A stretch of 64,000 nt of DNA from Bacillota bacterium. Its GTDB lineage: Bacteria; Bacillota; Clostridia; Lachnospirales; Lachnospiraceae. Made by a program: the position numbers and the translations under genes. Within the stretch, counting starts at the first letter, position 1. Each line of letters opens with the position of its first letter. Shown here piece by piece: positions 26,858 through 35,907 of this stretch. The notes below the pieces were generated by a model. That model worked only from the letters and a program-made list of their open reading frames with translations, ran no database searches and was not told the origin of the DNA. The stretch covers positions 186,001-250,000 of the forward strand of contig JAEZUM010000051.1 of the NCBI GenBank assembly GCA_023421075.1, read 5' to 3'.

Positions 26858-28213
26858 CTATTTCTTGATAAATTCTTGAAAGCAAGAATCTGCTTCATAC
26901 TGGGTCTTTTCTTCATCTATTGTTACTAAATGGCCTTTTTGTACAACAATTCTGCCATTGACTACCGTATAATCTACCGCACCCTTCAGTCCGACCGTTG
27001 CGAGAACAGATTTGGGATCTACCATGGCACCGACGAGTTCAAATCTCTTCGTATCAACCAGGAAGAAATCCGCTGCTTTACCGATCTCTAAGGAACCGAT
27101 ATCATCTCTTCCTAACAGCTTTGCACCACCTACGGTCGCAATTTTTAATATATCATATCCGGTAGGAGCACTGTGTCCATATTGCAGGCGATGCAGCAGA
27201 TAGCCGGTTCTTATTTCTTCCAGAAGATTGGAACCATCGTTGCTGGCACTGCCATCAACCGCAAGCCCAACGGGGACTCCAAGCTTAAGCATCTCCGGAA
27301 TTCTTGCAACTCCGGAAGACAATTTCATATTTGATACAGGACAATGAGCCACACCGGTCTGTGTTTTTGCAAGCATGCGAAGCTCACCGTCATTAAAATG
27401 AATCCCATGAGCATACCAGACATCACTGCCGATCCAGCCAAGGCTCTCCATATACTCCAGTGGCCTCATGCCATATGTTTCCAGGGTGAAATTCTCTTCA
27501 TCCTTTGTTTCGGCCAGATGGGTATGAAGACGTACTCCAAGACTTCTGGCAAGCTTTGCTGACTCCTTCATGAGGTCCGGTGTAACACTAAAGGGAGAAC
27601 AGGGAGCCAAAGCTACCCGGTGCATCGAATAACAACTATCATCATGGAACTTTTCCACCAGCCGTGCAGAATCCCTTAATATAGAATCTGTTGTCTGCAC
27701 TACCGTATCCGGCGGCAATCCTCCATCCTTTTTGCTAAGTGACATACTGCCTCTGGACACATGCATACGGATTCCAAGCTCATCAGCCGCAGCAAACTGG
27801 GTCTCAATCATCTCATTTCTTCCTTCCGGAAACACATAGTGATGATCGAAACAGGTAGTACATCCATTTTTCATTAATTCTCCCATACCAAGCAGAGAGG
27901 TGGAACGAATCACCCTTTCGTCTATGTTCTTCCATAACTCATAAAGTGTGATCAGCCAGGGGAACAGCTCCATGGATTGAACCTGGGGTAGGTTACGTGT
28001 GAAGATCTGGTACAAATGATGATGTGTGTTCACAAGTCCGGGATACATACATAAATCGGTTCCGTCTATGACAGTATCAGCAATCCACTTTTTGTCACTG
28101 ATATCGATAATGACTCCGTTCTCTATATACATATTAATATTGGTCAGTACCCTGTCCTTCGGATCACAGGAAACCATATATTTTATATTTTTGATGTAAA
28201 GGGAATTATTCAT
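26858..28213 (-). CDS. 8-oxoguanine deaminase-like amidohydrolase
   Basis: About 451 aa from ATG 28213, 6 nt after GTGAGG. Metal and substrate motifs run PGLVNTHHHLYQIF, TRNLP, HVSRGSMSLSKKDGGLPP, LAPCSPFSVTP, RLHTHLAETKDEE, YAHGIHFN, HCPVSNMKLSSG and AVDGSASNDGSNLLEE. RGSMS, APCSPFSVTP and HLAET are, from memory, the features of characterised 8-oxoguanine deaminases such as Pseudomonas aeruginosa Pa0142, which convert 8-oxoguanine to urate. Its start overlaps the region of the nucleoside phosphorylase stop. Guanine or isocytosine as an alternative substrate is possible. Confidence 0.85.
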   Translation of the reverse strand: MNNSLYIKNIKYMVSCDPKDRVLTNINMYIENGVIIDISDKKWIADTVIDGTDLCMYPGLVNTHHHLYQIFTRNLPQVQSMELFPWLITLYELWKNIDERVIRSTSLLGMGELMKNGCTTCFDHHYVFPEGRNEMIETQFAAADELGIRMHVSRGSMSLSKKDGGLPPDTVVQTTDSILRDSARLVEKFHDDSCYSMHRVALAPCSPFSVTPDLMKESAKLARSLGVRLHTHLAETKDEENFTLETYGMRPLEYMESLGWIGSDVWYAHGIHFNDGELRMLAKTQTGVAHCPVSNMKLSSGVARIPEMLKLGVPVGLAVDGSASNDGSNLLEEIRTGYLLHRLQYGHSAPTGYDILKIATVGGAKLLGRDDIGSLEIGKAADFFLVDTKRFELVGAMVDPKSVLATVGLKGAVDYTVVNGRIVVQKGHLVTIDEEKTQYEADSCFQEFIKK

Positions 28214-28221
28214 AATAGACC

Positions 28222-28992
28222 TCACTTCGATTCCGTTTCAAAACGATAGATTGCTTCTAATACAACTCTGATCTCATCATCCCAGCCGATCGTAAGTCCT
28301 GTATTTTCTTTCTCATATATTACATTGCCGGTAACGATATTACCGGATACTGCGCAGATCATGGCAGCCCTTACCTTTCTTCGGTGACAGACAGTATACA
28401 GCGCTGAGCTTTCCATCTCAACATTTAAGCAGCCAAGCTTAGACAGCTTCTCGATCCATTCCTCGGTCTCACCATAGAATGCATCATCGGAAGCATTAAT
28501 TCCGTATAGAACCTTACCGGAGATCTCTTGATCCATGGCCTTTGCCGTATCAATCAGCGTACGGGTCAGGTCAAAATCCGGAACAGCCGGGAAACAATCC
28601 GGAACATAGAACCTGGAGGTCCCTTCATTCTTCATCGAACCTGTTGAAATGATCAGGTCTCCGATGTCGATTCCTTCCTGAAGTGCCGCACTGCTACCGA
28701 TGCGAATCAGACATTCTGCACCGATATTGATGAGTTCTTCTGCTGCAATGGCTGTTGAGGGACATCCCATTCCTGTGGAGGTGACGGATATCTTTACTCC
28801 CTTATAATAGCCGGTAAAGGTACGATGCTCTCTATGATCAGCAACCAGCCTTGCATCATCAAGATATTTTGCTACACGGTCCGAACGTGCGGGATCACCG
28901 GGCAGTAATACATATTTACCGATATCTCCGGGCTGCAGATGGATATGGTATTGTCTTTTTCCTATGGTTCTTTCCTCTTTATTTAACGACAC
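28222..28992 (-). CDS. Uridine phosphorylase-like nucleoside phosphorylase
   Basis: 256 aa NP-I family enzyme. Residues include VLLPGDPARSDRVAKYL (phosphate-binding GDP), STGMGCPSTAIAAEELI, IRIGSSAALQ (phosphate Arg) and LNVEMESSALYTVC (ribose-binding ME), all as in Udp. It cleaves a nucleoside with phosphate to base plus ribose-1-phosphate. Given the purine-type deaminases in the operon, the base specificity may not be uracil. It overlaps the upstream permease gene by 14 nt, so it is translationally coupled to uptake. Confidence 0.88.
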   Translation of the reverse strand: MSLNKEERTIGKRQYHIHLQPGDIGKYVLLPGDPARSDRVAKYLDDARLVADHREHRTFTGYYKGVKISVTSTGMGCPSTAIAAEELINIGAECLIRIGSSAALQEGIDIGDLIISTGSMKNEGTSRFYVPDCFPAVPDFDLTRTLIDTAKAMDQEISGKVLYGINASDDAFYGETEEWIEKLSKLGCLNVEMESSALYTVCHRRKVRAAMICAVSGNIVTGNVIYEKENTGLTIGWDDEIRVVLEAIYRFETESK

Positions 28993-29926
28993 TCTGTAAT
29001 GCCTCCTTATCCTTCTTCTTATGCCTGTTTATTTTCTGAATGGAGTATGCACTAATACCCAGAATTGTCGCAGCATAGGGCAGCATCTGAATAAATTCAG
29101 TTGGTATGCTCAGCATCTGCAGAATATTGGATAATCCGTCAAAGAAAGAGAATACTCCTGCAGAGATCAAGACACCGATCGGTGTCGCCTGACCCATAGC
29201 ACAGGCAGCTAATGCGATAAATCCACGTCCGGCAACCATACCTCTGGTGAACATGGTCAGATAGCCCATGGATAAGTACATACCACCCAGACCTGCTAAG
29301 ATACCACATAAGAGAATTGCCATAAAACGAATTTTAATTACGTTTAATCCAACACTGGCAGCAGCATGTGCATTTTCACCGACAGCACGAATTCTGAGTC
29401 CCATGGGCATCTTATATAAGAAGATGAAAAGTAAGATGACCATAAGGATTGCAAAATAAGTAAGCAGATTATGTCCGGATATAACATCCCCGAGGACGGG
29501 GATATCTTTAATGATCGGAATCTGTATATTAGGGAAAGCATAACTTTTTAAGGATGAGCTGGAGCCCTTTTCACCGGTTGCAAGCTGTAACAGAAATACG
29601 GTCAGACCTCCTGCGATTGTATTGATCGCCGTACCGCAAAGTACTGCATTTGCCTTCAATACCAGATGAAAATATGCGAATATGACACTAACAATAAGAG
29701 CTGACCCAATACCGGCTAAGATTCCCCAGAATAAGTTCCCGCCAAACGCGCTTCCAAGAACACCTGCTAATGCAGAGATTAACATAATACCTTCCAATCC
29801 AAGATTAACAACACCGGATTGCTGGCTTATTACTGCACCCAAAGCACAAAGTAATATTGGAGTGGCAACACGAATCCACATAAATAGAAAGTCAATAATA
29901 AAGGAATAGTTAAGCATTCGTTTCAT
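28979..29926 (-). CDS. Nucleoside ABC transporter permease 2 (NupQ/YufQ-like)
   Basis: 315 aa, about eight to ten hydrophobic helices, BPD_transp_2 family. It has the conserved loop IRAVGENAHAAASVGLNVIK that contacts the ATPase. It matches the second permease of BMP-type nucleoside importers (B. subtilis NupQ, Treponema PnrE). It overlaps the first permease by 17 nt and the phosphorylase by 14 nt. Confidence 0.9.
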   Translation of the reverse strand: MKRMLNYSFIIDFLFMWIRVATPILLCALGAVISQQSGVVNLGLEGIMLISALAGVLGSAFGGNLFWGILAGIGSALIVSVIFAYFHLVLKANAVLCGTAINTIAGGLTVFLLQLATGEKGSSSSLKSYAFPNIQIPIIKDIPVLGDVISGHNLLTYFAILMVILLFIFLYKMPMGLRIRAVGENAHAAASVGLNVIKIRFMAILLCGILAGLGGMYLSMGYLTMFTRGMVAGRGFIALAACAMGQATPIGVLISAGVFSFFDGLSNILQMLSIPTEFIQMLPYAATILGISAYSIQKINRHKKKDKEALQSVVK

Positions 29927-30998
29927 CTCCTCTCATCACAGCTTCAGATTTTGCAGCTTTTACAATCATCTTCTGCTTCCACTTGTTCAGAAGTGCTTCT
30001 GCTGCAATCATCAGGATAATTACACCTTGAATGATGACTACCACGTCACTGCTTACATCACTGTTTCTAGCCATGATATTGGCACCGACATTTAAATAAC
30101 CGATGAAAAGTGCAGCGATCGGTACCATCAGCGGATTATTTCTCGCCAGAAGGGCTACTGCGATTCCTGTCCAGCCGTAACCGGGTGAGGAGGTCCATTT
30201 GAAACGATCATACATTCCTAACAGTTCTGCAGCACCTCCGATACCGGCAATGGATCCGGCGATAATCTGTGCTAAGATCATGATCTTTGTGACCTTAATA
30301 CCGGAGTAATTAGCAAAAGAAGTATTATCACCGGTAATCCGCAGCTTCATTCCAAAGGTTGTTCGATACAATAACAGATAGACTAAGATACACAGGATGA
30401 TCGCCAATACGATCCCAAAATGAATTCTGGTTCCCTTGATCAAGGTCGGAAACATAGCTGTATCAAGAAATAGACGGGAAGCCACACTTGAACTATTCAT
30501 CTCGCGAAAAAAATAGTTAAGTATATATACAGTAAAAAATACTACAATGTAATTCAACATCAACGAGGTTACTACTTCGGACACCTGCCATTTCACTTTA
30601 AGAAAGGCCGGAATAAAAGCGACTGCTGCTCCTAATCCACCTGCTACGATCAACGCAACAATCGGATGGATTCCTGCAGGCAGCGGTACGGAAATCGCAA
30701 TGATCATCGCGCCAAGCGTTCCAATAAAGAAGGCTCCTTCTGTTATCATGGAAAATTGTCCAGCTCCAAAGATTAAGATAACCGCAATCGCAGTAAACAT
30801 CAAAGGTGACGCTGCTTCGACGATATTTCCAATTCGTCTTAGCGAGGTAAACGGTCCGACAAAAAAATTATAAAAGGCATTCAGTGGGTCGGAGCTCGTT
30901 CCGAATACAATCAGAATGACTAGACCGCAGGCAACTAAGATAGTTAGTGCCAGCTTTGAAAGATCAACGATCAATCGAATTCGTTTATTACTATCCAT
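29910..30998 (-). CDS. Nucleoside ABC transporter permease 1 (NupP/YufP-like)
   Basis: 362 aa multi-spanning BPD_transp_2 permease. One N-terminal TM (~12-32) precedes the core, and the coupling loop is KLRITGDNTSFANYSGIKV. GYGWTGIAVALLARNNPL is typical of this subfamily. It forms the heterodimeric membrane channel with the next gene's product. It overlaps the ATPase gene by 8 nt, so the three transporter genes are tightly coupled. Confidence 0.9.
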   Translation of the reverse strand: MDSNKRIRLIVDLSKLALTILVACGLVILIVFGTSSDPLNAFYNFFVGPFTSLRRIGNIVEAASPLMFTAIAVILIFGAGQFSMITEGAFFIGTLGAMIIAISVPLPAGIHPIVALIVAGGLGAAVAFIPAFLKVKWQVSEVVTSLMLNYIVVFFTVYILNYFFREMNSSSVASRLFLDTAMFPTLIKGTRIHFGIVLAIILCILVYLLLYRTTFGMKLRITGDNTSFANYSGIKVTKIMILAQIIAGSIAGIGGAAELLGMYDRFKWTSSPGYGWTGIAVALLARNNPLMVPIAALFIGYLNVGANIMARNSDVSSDVVVIIQGVIILMIAAEALLNKWKQKMIVKAAKSEAVMRGDETNA

Positions 30999-32550
30999 AT
31001 ATTACCTCCTTAATCTCATCATCGGATTGCTTGTCAATACCGAGCATATACCCTCCGAGCTGCAACTCCGTTATCTTGGAAGCGTCGGGAAAATAAGCAA
31101 CAATCTTACCATCATGAAGAACGATGATACTATCCGATAAGCCCAATACCTCATTTAGATCAGAACTGATTAATAATACCGCTTTTCCTTCATCACGCAT
31201 ATCGATCAGACGTCTACGGATGAATTCAGTTGCTCCTACGTCAACACCTCTGGTCGGCTGGTCTGCAATAATTACTTTCGGATCACTGGATAGCTCTCTT
31301 GCCAGAACGGCCTTTTGAATATTGCCGCCGGACAGACTGTCAATGCGTACGTCCTGGTTCTTACATAGGATATGATATTGCTTAACCATGTCCAAACCAT
31401 ACTGCTTGATCTTCTTTCTGTTGATGAAACCAAATCTGGAGAATTTGGAATCAGATATCTTATTCGACAATGTATTCTCTGTGATCGACAGGGACGGTGC
31501 AACTCCGGTTGTCATACGATCCTCTGGTATATGTGATACAGCGAGATCTCTGATATTACTTACGCTCAAATTCTTAATTTCCGAATCGCAGATATGTATG
31601 GAACCGGAATTAAATTTTCTAAGCCCAGTCAATGCCTCTACCAGTTCTGCCTGTCCGTTGCCCTCTACTCCGGCTATGCCAAGGATCTCACCCTCTCGTA
31701 AAGAAAAGGACATTTGATTCACGTAGGGCTTTTCGGTATCACTGAGAATCACAAGATCCTTTACATTAATCACCGATTTACCGGCCTTTACAGGAGACTT
31801 TTCAATATCCAGTATAACATCTCTTCCGACCATCAGCTTTGAGATATCCTGCTCGGAAACATCACTGACATTATATACACCCATCGATCTGCCGCGACGT
31901 ATAATAGAAATACGATCACATAGTTCCTTAACCTCATTCAGCTTATGGGAAATAAAGATAATCGTATAACCACAATCTCGTAACCGTTTTAATTCCTCGA
32001 ATAATTCGGTTGTTTCCTGAGGGGTCAATACCGCAGTAGGCTCGTCCAGAATAAGGATCTTGGCACCACGATACAGAGCTTTTAATATCTCAACCTTTTG
32101 TTTCTGACCAACGGTTAAATCGGATATCTTTTTCGTCGGGTCAATTTTCAGATTAAATTTTTCTCCGATCTCTCCAACTTGCTTGATCGCTTCCTTCAAA
32201 TTAATCAAGATACCCTTTTTAAGCTCTGAGCCCAGGATTACATTCTCAGCAACAGTAAGTGAAGAAACCAGCATGAAATGCTGATGAACCATTCCGATTC
32301 CAAGCTTAATCGCTAACTGGGAGGATGTGATATCCGTCTTTATGCCGTTGATGTAAATGTCACCTGAAGTTGGTTGTTCTTCTCCAAAGATAATCTTCAT
32401 TAACGTTGATTTACCGGCTCCGTTTTCTCCGGATAAAGCGTGAATCTCTCCATAATTAATAGAGAAATTAATCCCGTTATTTGCAACAACGCCGTTAGGA
32501 TAAACCTTAACAATGTTCTCCATTCGTAATGCTTCTGATTTTTTTTCCAT
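30991..32550 (-). CDS. Nucleoside ABC transporter ATPase, two nucleotide-binding domains (NupO/YufO-like)
   Basis: 519 aa with tandem NBDs, as in ribose- and nucleoside-type importers. NBD1 has Walker A GENGAGKST and Walker B KILILDEPTAVLTP, with SDLTVGQKQKVEI as its signature region. NBD2 has a degenerate P-loop (GVEGNGQAEL), signature LSGGNIQKAVLAREL and Walker B KVIIADQPTRGVD. One site is therefore probably the main hydrolytic site. A large stem-loop separates it from the binding-protein gene upstream. Confidence 0.92.
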   Translation of the reverse strand: MEKKSEALRMENIVKVYPNGVVANNGINFSINYGEIHALSGENGAGKSTLMKIIFGEEQPTSGDIYINGIKTDITSSQLAIKLGIGMVHQHFMLVSSLTVAENVILGSELKKGILINLKEAIKQVGEIGEKFNLKIDPTKKISDLTVGQKQKVEILKALYRGAKILILDEPTAVLTPQETTELFEELKRLRDCGYTIIFISHKLNEVKELCDRISIIRRGRSMGVYNVSDVSEQDISKLMVGRDVILDIEKSPVKAGKSVINVKDLVILSDTEKPYVNQMSFSLREGEILGIAGVEGNGQAELVEALTGLRKFNSGSIHICDSEIKNLSVSNIRDLAVSHIPEDRMTTGVAPSLSITENTLSNKISDSKFSRFGFINRKKIKQYGLDMVKQYHILCKNQDVRIDSLSGGNIQKAVLARELSSDPKVIIADQPTRGVDVGATEFIRRRLIDMRDEGKAVLLISSDLNEVLGLSDSIIVLHDGKIVAYFPDASKITELQLGGYMLGIDKQSDDEIKEVIYG

Positions 32551-32621
32551 TATTCGACTCCTTAATGAAAGATGGGTTTGAATGCTTACAGTTCAATACT
32601 CACATTGTTTGTGTATGATTT

Positions 32622-32671
32622 GTAATAATGGGCACTGAGATTATTATGTTTGGCACAGCACCCATTATTAC
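32622..32671 (-). other. Intercistronic stem-loop between binding protein and ATPase genes
   Basis: GTAATAATGGG (32622-32632) and CCCATTATTAC (32661-32671) are perfect 11-bp arms. In the minus-strand RNA five more pairs (two of them G-U) extend the stem inward to an 18-nt loop. No U-run follows, so it is better read as a 3' stabiliser or partial block that raises binding-protein mRNA over transporter mRNA. Confidence 0.65.
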
Positions 32672-32716
32672 TAATTATGATGAGTTGATCAATCAACCTC
32701 ACTTGTCATGAATGAA

Positions 32717-33898
32717 TTATTTCATACTGTCACGAAGTGCAGCTACTTCTTCTGTGGTCATGGATAGAGCACTGCTGACTTTAATCTCACCACTAATGAT
32801 TTTATCCTTAACTGCTTGCAGATTATCTATGATACTCTGAGGTACAATCTTCTTAAAGTTATCATTTTCTGCTAAACCGATTGCTCCGCTTTCTAATCCC
32901 AGGGTATAATCCTGATCATAGAACATCTCGTTATTCTGTGCTGCCTTCACTGCGGTTAATAAGGATTCTCCAACATTCTTAAGTGTTGAGGTGATTACAT
33001 TCTTAGCAATCTCAGGCTGATCATCAATTAACTGTGTATATAAATCCTGATCACATGCGATTAAATACTTGTCCACATTGCTTGCTGCGGTAGCTGCACC
33101 GATAATACTCTGAGAAGCCGGAGCATATACGATCTGTGCACCTTGATTATATAACTGTGTTGTCATCTCAAGACATTTCGGAACATCCTCGAAGGAACCT
33201 ACATAAGAGGTAAGTACCTTGATTGTAGGATCCACGGACTTAACACCCTCAATGTATCCGACTAAGAAGTCATTAATACCAGCCACATCCATGGAACCGA
33301 CAAAACCTAAGTTTTTCTTTGTAGCATCAATTTTAGCATCACCGGAGTCTAACATTTGTGCTGCAAGAACGCCTGCCAGATAAGCACCCTCATATTGCTT
33401 GTAGCTAATGCTCATAACATTGCCTTCTGTAATCGCAGCACGGTCAATACCACAGTCAAATACGATATACCTCTTATCCGGATACTGCGCAGCAGTCTGT
33501 TGTGTGAGTTCTTTCACGGACCAGGTCCCGCCTACGATGATATCCCAATCCTGCTCGGATACATCCAGGTAATTGCTCTCATAAGTGGTCTCATCACGAC
33601 CCATTTCAACGACCTTTGCCTCTGCACCAAGCTCACTTCCAATTCTTTGAATACCACTTGCTGCTGAGTCAAAGAAACCCTTATCACCAAGATTACCATT
33701 GACAAGATATACCACCTTCAAGGGATTTTCTGTCTTAGTCTGCTCCGGAGCAGCTGTTGCGCTGTCTGCTGTCTCTGTTGTTGAATTTGTATCATTATTT
33801 GTATTGTTAGAAGATGTGTTATCCTGTTTGCTACATGCTGTAAATAACATTGATAAAAGTACTAATACTACTAAACCAGTCTTGATTTGTAATCTCAT
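32717..33898 (-). CDS. BMP-family nucleoside-binding lipoprotein
   Basis: 393 aa. The lipoprotein signal peptide MRLQIKTGLVVLVLLSMLF ends in lipobox FTAC, and a Ser/Thr/Asn-rich linker (~25-55) tethers the mature protein. The Bmp/PnrA/Med fold follows (VVYLVNGNLGDKGFFDSAA, then SGIQRIGSELGAEAKV). PnrA and NupN bind purine nucleosides. It is the first transport gene after the GntR regulator, with a 42-nt gap, and supplies substrate to the adjacent permeases. Confidence 0.92.
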   Translation of the reverse strand: MRLQIKTGLVVLVLLSMLFTACSKQDNTSSNNTNNDTNSTTETADSATAAPEQTKTENPLKVVYLVNGNLGDKGFFDSAASGIQRIGSELGAEAKVVEMGRDETTYESNYLDVSEQDWDIIVGGTWSVKELTQQTAAQYPDKRYIVFDCGIDRAAITEGNVMSISYKQYEGAYLAGVLAAQMLDSGDAKIDATKKNLGFVGSMDVAGINDFLVGYIEGVKSVDPTIKVLTSYVGSFEDVPKCLEMTTQLYNQGAQIVYAPASQSIIGAATAASNVDKYLIACDQDLYTQLIDDQPEIAKNVITSTLKNVGESLLTAVKAAQNNEMFYDQDYTLGLESGAIGLAENDNFKKIVPQSIIDNLQAVKDKIISGEIKVSSALSMTTEEVAALRDSMK

Positions 33899-33940
33899 AG
33901 TAATCCTCCTTATTAAGGCATTGTTAATTAGTAAAAAACG

Positions 33941-34708
33941 TTACAGAGGAGACTTTCGCTCCATTAAAAATCGATATTTGCTTCCTCTTAATCGTATCTT
34001 GCAATAGGCTAAATGCTTGTCGTTGTCACCCAGAAGGATCTCCTCCATAATGATGACCGGCTCTTCTGCAGATAAATCCTTAATTACATCACCTTCATCT
34101 GCACTCAGAACATTAAATACAATCTTCGAACGCTTCGCCAGTTGATAAATGTCTTTTACGACAAATTGTTTCATCAAGTCTGCATTATTGATATCCAGAT
34201 TAAATTCCTCCAGATATTGAGCATTAAAAATTGTTACTACATTGGCCATGTGAGTACCTTTAGCATAGTAATCCGCACTGATTGACAGTACCAGAAAACC
34301 CGGTTTTTCATAACCAAGCTCATGGGCTATATAAACACCGCATGATTGAAATGACATATCCACCTTAATCTCATCGATCGGATTCACACAATTGTCCATG
34401 CTCAGATTATAGATCCAGTGAAGTCCTTCCTTGGTCTGGTCAGCAAAGGTAGATACAACCGCCTGCTTGCCCTGTGTTTTATTAATATAACCGTCTTCCT
34501 CCAGTTTTCTCATTGCCATCCTTACGGTACCACGGCTTACATTCCAGTATGCAGCCAATGTGTTTTCACTGGGAACAACATCACCTGATGATAACAGGCC
34601 TTGTCCAATTAAATTATAGATAATATCGTAGATCTTTACGTAATTCGGTACTGTTGCACCTTCGGTTGTATCTTCCTCTAATAAAGGAAATTCAGTATAT
34701 TCAATCAT
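33941..34708 (-). CDS. GntR-family regulator (HutC/UTRA type) of the nucleoside operon
   Basis: 255 aa. The N-terminal winged helix (VPNYVKIYDIIYNLIGQGLL ... SENTLAAYWNVSRGTVRMAM, then RKLEEDGYINKTQGKQ) is followed by a ~165-residue UTRA-like ligand domain. It is the first gene of the nucleoside operon. Its promoter carries two copies of a perfect palindromic operator, so it probably represses itself and all downstream genes until a nucleoside or base binds. It has a paralogue at 35016-35765. Confidence 0.88.
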   Translation of the reverse strand: MIEYTEFPLLEEDTTEGATVPNYVKIYDIIYNLIGQGLLSSGDVVPSENTLAAYWNVSRGTVRMAMRKLEEDGYINKTQGKQAVVSTFADQTKEGLHWIYNLSMDNCVNPIDEIKVDMSFQSCGVYIAHELGYEKPGFLVLSISADYYAKGTHMANVVTIFNAQYLEEFNLDINNADLMKQFVVKDIYQLAKRSKIVFNVLSADEGDVIKDLSAEEPVIIMEEILLGDNDKHLAYCKIRLRGSKYRFLMERKSPL

Positions 34709-34888
34709 CTTAGTCCACCTGTTTTCTTTGATTTAGTATGCTTGCGCGCATTTTGCATATAAACGAAAAAACAATCAATTCTACATCATTCGCTTCTTCT
34801 GTTACTCCACCTCCGATAAGTCTATATCCCTTATTATCAATTTCAGATTATCCATGATAATTTGCTCTCTTGGCTTCCATATAATATA

Positions 34889-34941
34889 ACTTGGATGCCA
34901 AGTGATGATTTTATACTATCACTTGGCATCCAAGTTGTCAA
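34889..34941 (-). promoter_or_regulatory. Promoter with paired GntR operators
   Basis: Minus strand TTGACA (34941-34936), a 17-nt spacer and a TAGTAT -10. Two 18-bp arms, ACTTGGATGCCAAGTGAT (34889-34906) and ATCACTTGGCATCCAAGT (34918-34935), form a perfect inverted repeat with an 11-bp centre. Each arm itself contains an ACTTGG-N3-CCAAGT dyad, so there are two dimer sites, one in the spacer and one downstream of the -10. It lies ~180 nt before the GntR start. Confidence 0.8.
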
Positions 34942-35015
34942 TAGGCATTATACGAAATTTCTTAAATAATTTTATATTTCGACCTTTTATTAGTTATATT
35001 CAACAAAAGTAATCT

Positions 35016-35765
35016 TTATAGCTTCCTTCGATTAATATGAAATTCATAGAATTCAGGTCGAAAATAGGATTTTAATATAACAAATGGTTCTCCGGAATCC
35101 TTATACATCACCTCTTCAAACAACATCAGTGCAGTACCATCTGCAACCTTTAGCTTATCCGCAATAAAATCCCCCGCAGCCGTGACTTTAATATCTGTTT
35201 TAGCAGACGCACTGCTTTCATAAATTGTTTGATCCAAAAACATAGATAATCCATTCTTGTCATCCATATCTAAGTTATACTCAATTAAATACTCATAAGG
35301 TATTACAGTGACACTGTATGAGACATATTCGTTATTCATTTTATAAGTCCGATGAAATACAACGACCAGCATATTCTGCTTTAGGCCCAGAACGGTCTGG
35401 ATCCATTTACCAGGCATTTCATAATTGACCTCGATGGAGATCTCCTCATATTCATCATTATGAAACGTCTTGGCAACATTACATACTTTTTCTAGTCCAA
35501 TCTCAATACTCTTCTTGGCTTTTATCAGGAAATTCCCCTTACCTTGAATACACTGAATGATTCCATCTTCCTGAAGTATCAGAAGAGCCTGTCGAATGGA
35601 AGCCCGACTGACACCTAACTGCTTTGATAAGGTGTTCTCTCCGGGAAGCTTCTCTCCTACTTTAAAATAATTCATTTCAATCAATTGAAATAGCTGTTCA
35701 TAGATACGTACATATAGTGGAACCTTATCCCCAGGCTCTCGGACTATCTTCGTCAGTTGTTCCAT
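35016..35765 (-). CDS. GntR-family regulator (UTRA type), second copy
   Basis: About 249 aa from ATG 35765, 8 nt after GGAGG. The winged helix (VPLYVRIYEQLFQLIEMNYF ... GENTLSKQLGVSRASIRQAL, then LILQEDGIIQCIQGKGNFL) is followed by a UTRA-like domain. It resembles the GntR protein at 33941-34708 but is clearly diverged. It lies 143 nt after the YjjW activase gene. It may control the glycyl radical enzyme pair, the nucleoside operon or itself; the sequence does not decide. Confidence 0.87.
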   Translation of the reverse strand: MEQLTKIVREPGDKVPLYVRIYEQLFQLIEMNYFKVGEKLPGENTLSKQLGVSRASIRQALLILQEDGIIQCIQGKGNFLIKAKKSIEIGLEKVCNVAKTFHNDEYEEISIEVNYEMPGKWIQTVLGLKQNMLVVVFHRTYKMNNEYVSYSVTVIPYEYLIEYNLDMDDKNGLSMFLDQTIYESSASAKTDIKVTAAGDFIADKLKVADGTALMLFEEVMYKDSGEPFVILKSYFRPEFYEFHINRRKL

Positions 35766-35803
35766 AGTATTGTCCTCCATTTTCTCTTCCTTCCTATATT
35801 ATA

Positions 35804-35823
35804 ACAATTATATTGGTAATTGT
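35804..35823 (-). promoter_or_regulatory. Operator-like inverted repeat upstream of second GntR gene
   Basis: ACAATTA (35804-35810) and TAATTGT (35817-35823) are perfect inverted copies with a 6-bp centre. A TATAAT -10 lies immediately downstream on the minus strand. No good -35 is visible. Confidence 0.5.
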
Positions 35824-35907
35824 CCTCTTTTCATTCTGACCGGATCATAGTCAAAAGACCATGACTCCGGAAATACATTCTTTCCGAAGCCATGGTTAAT
35901 CATTTAA

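Noticed and set aside
34960..35015. Terminator for the second GntR gene
   Set aside because: The sequence is AT-rich but I found no convincing stem followed by a U-run.
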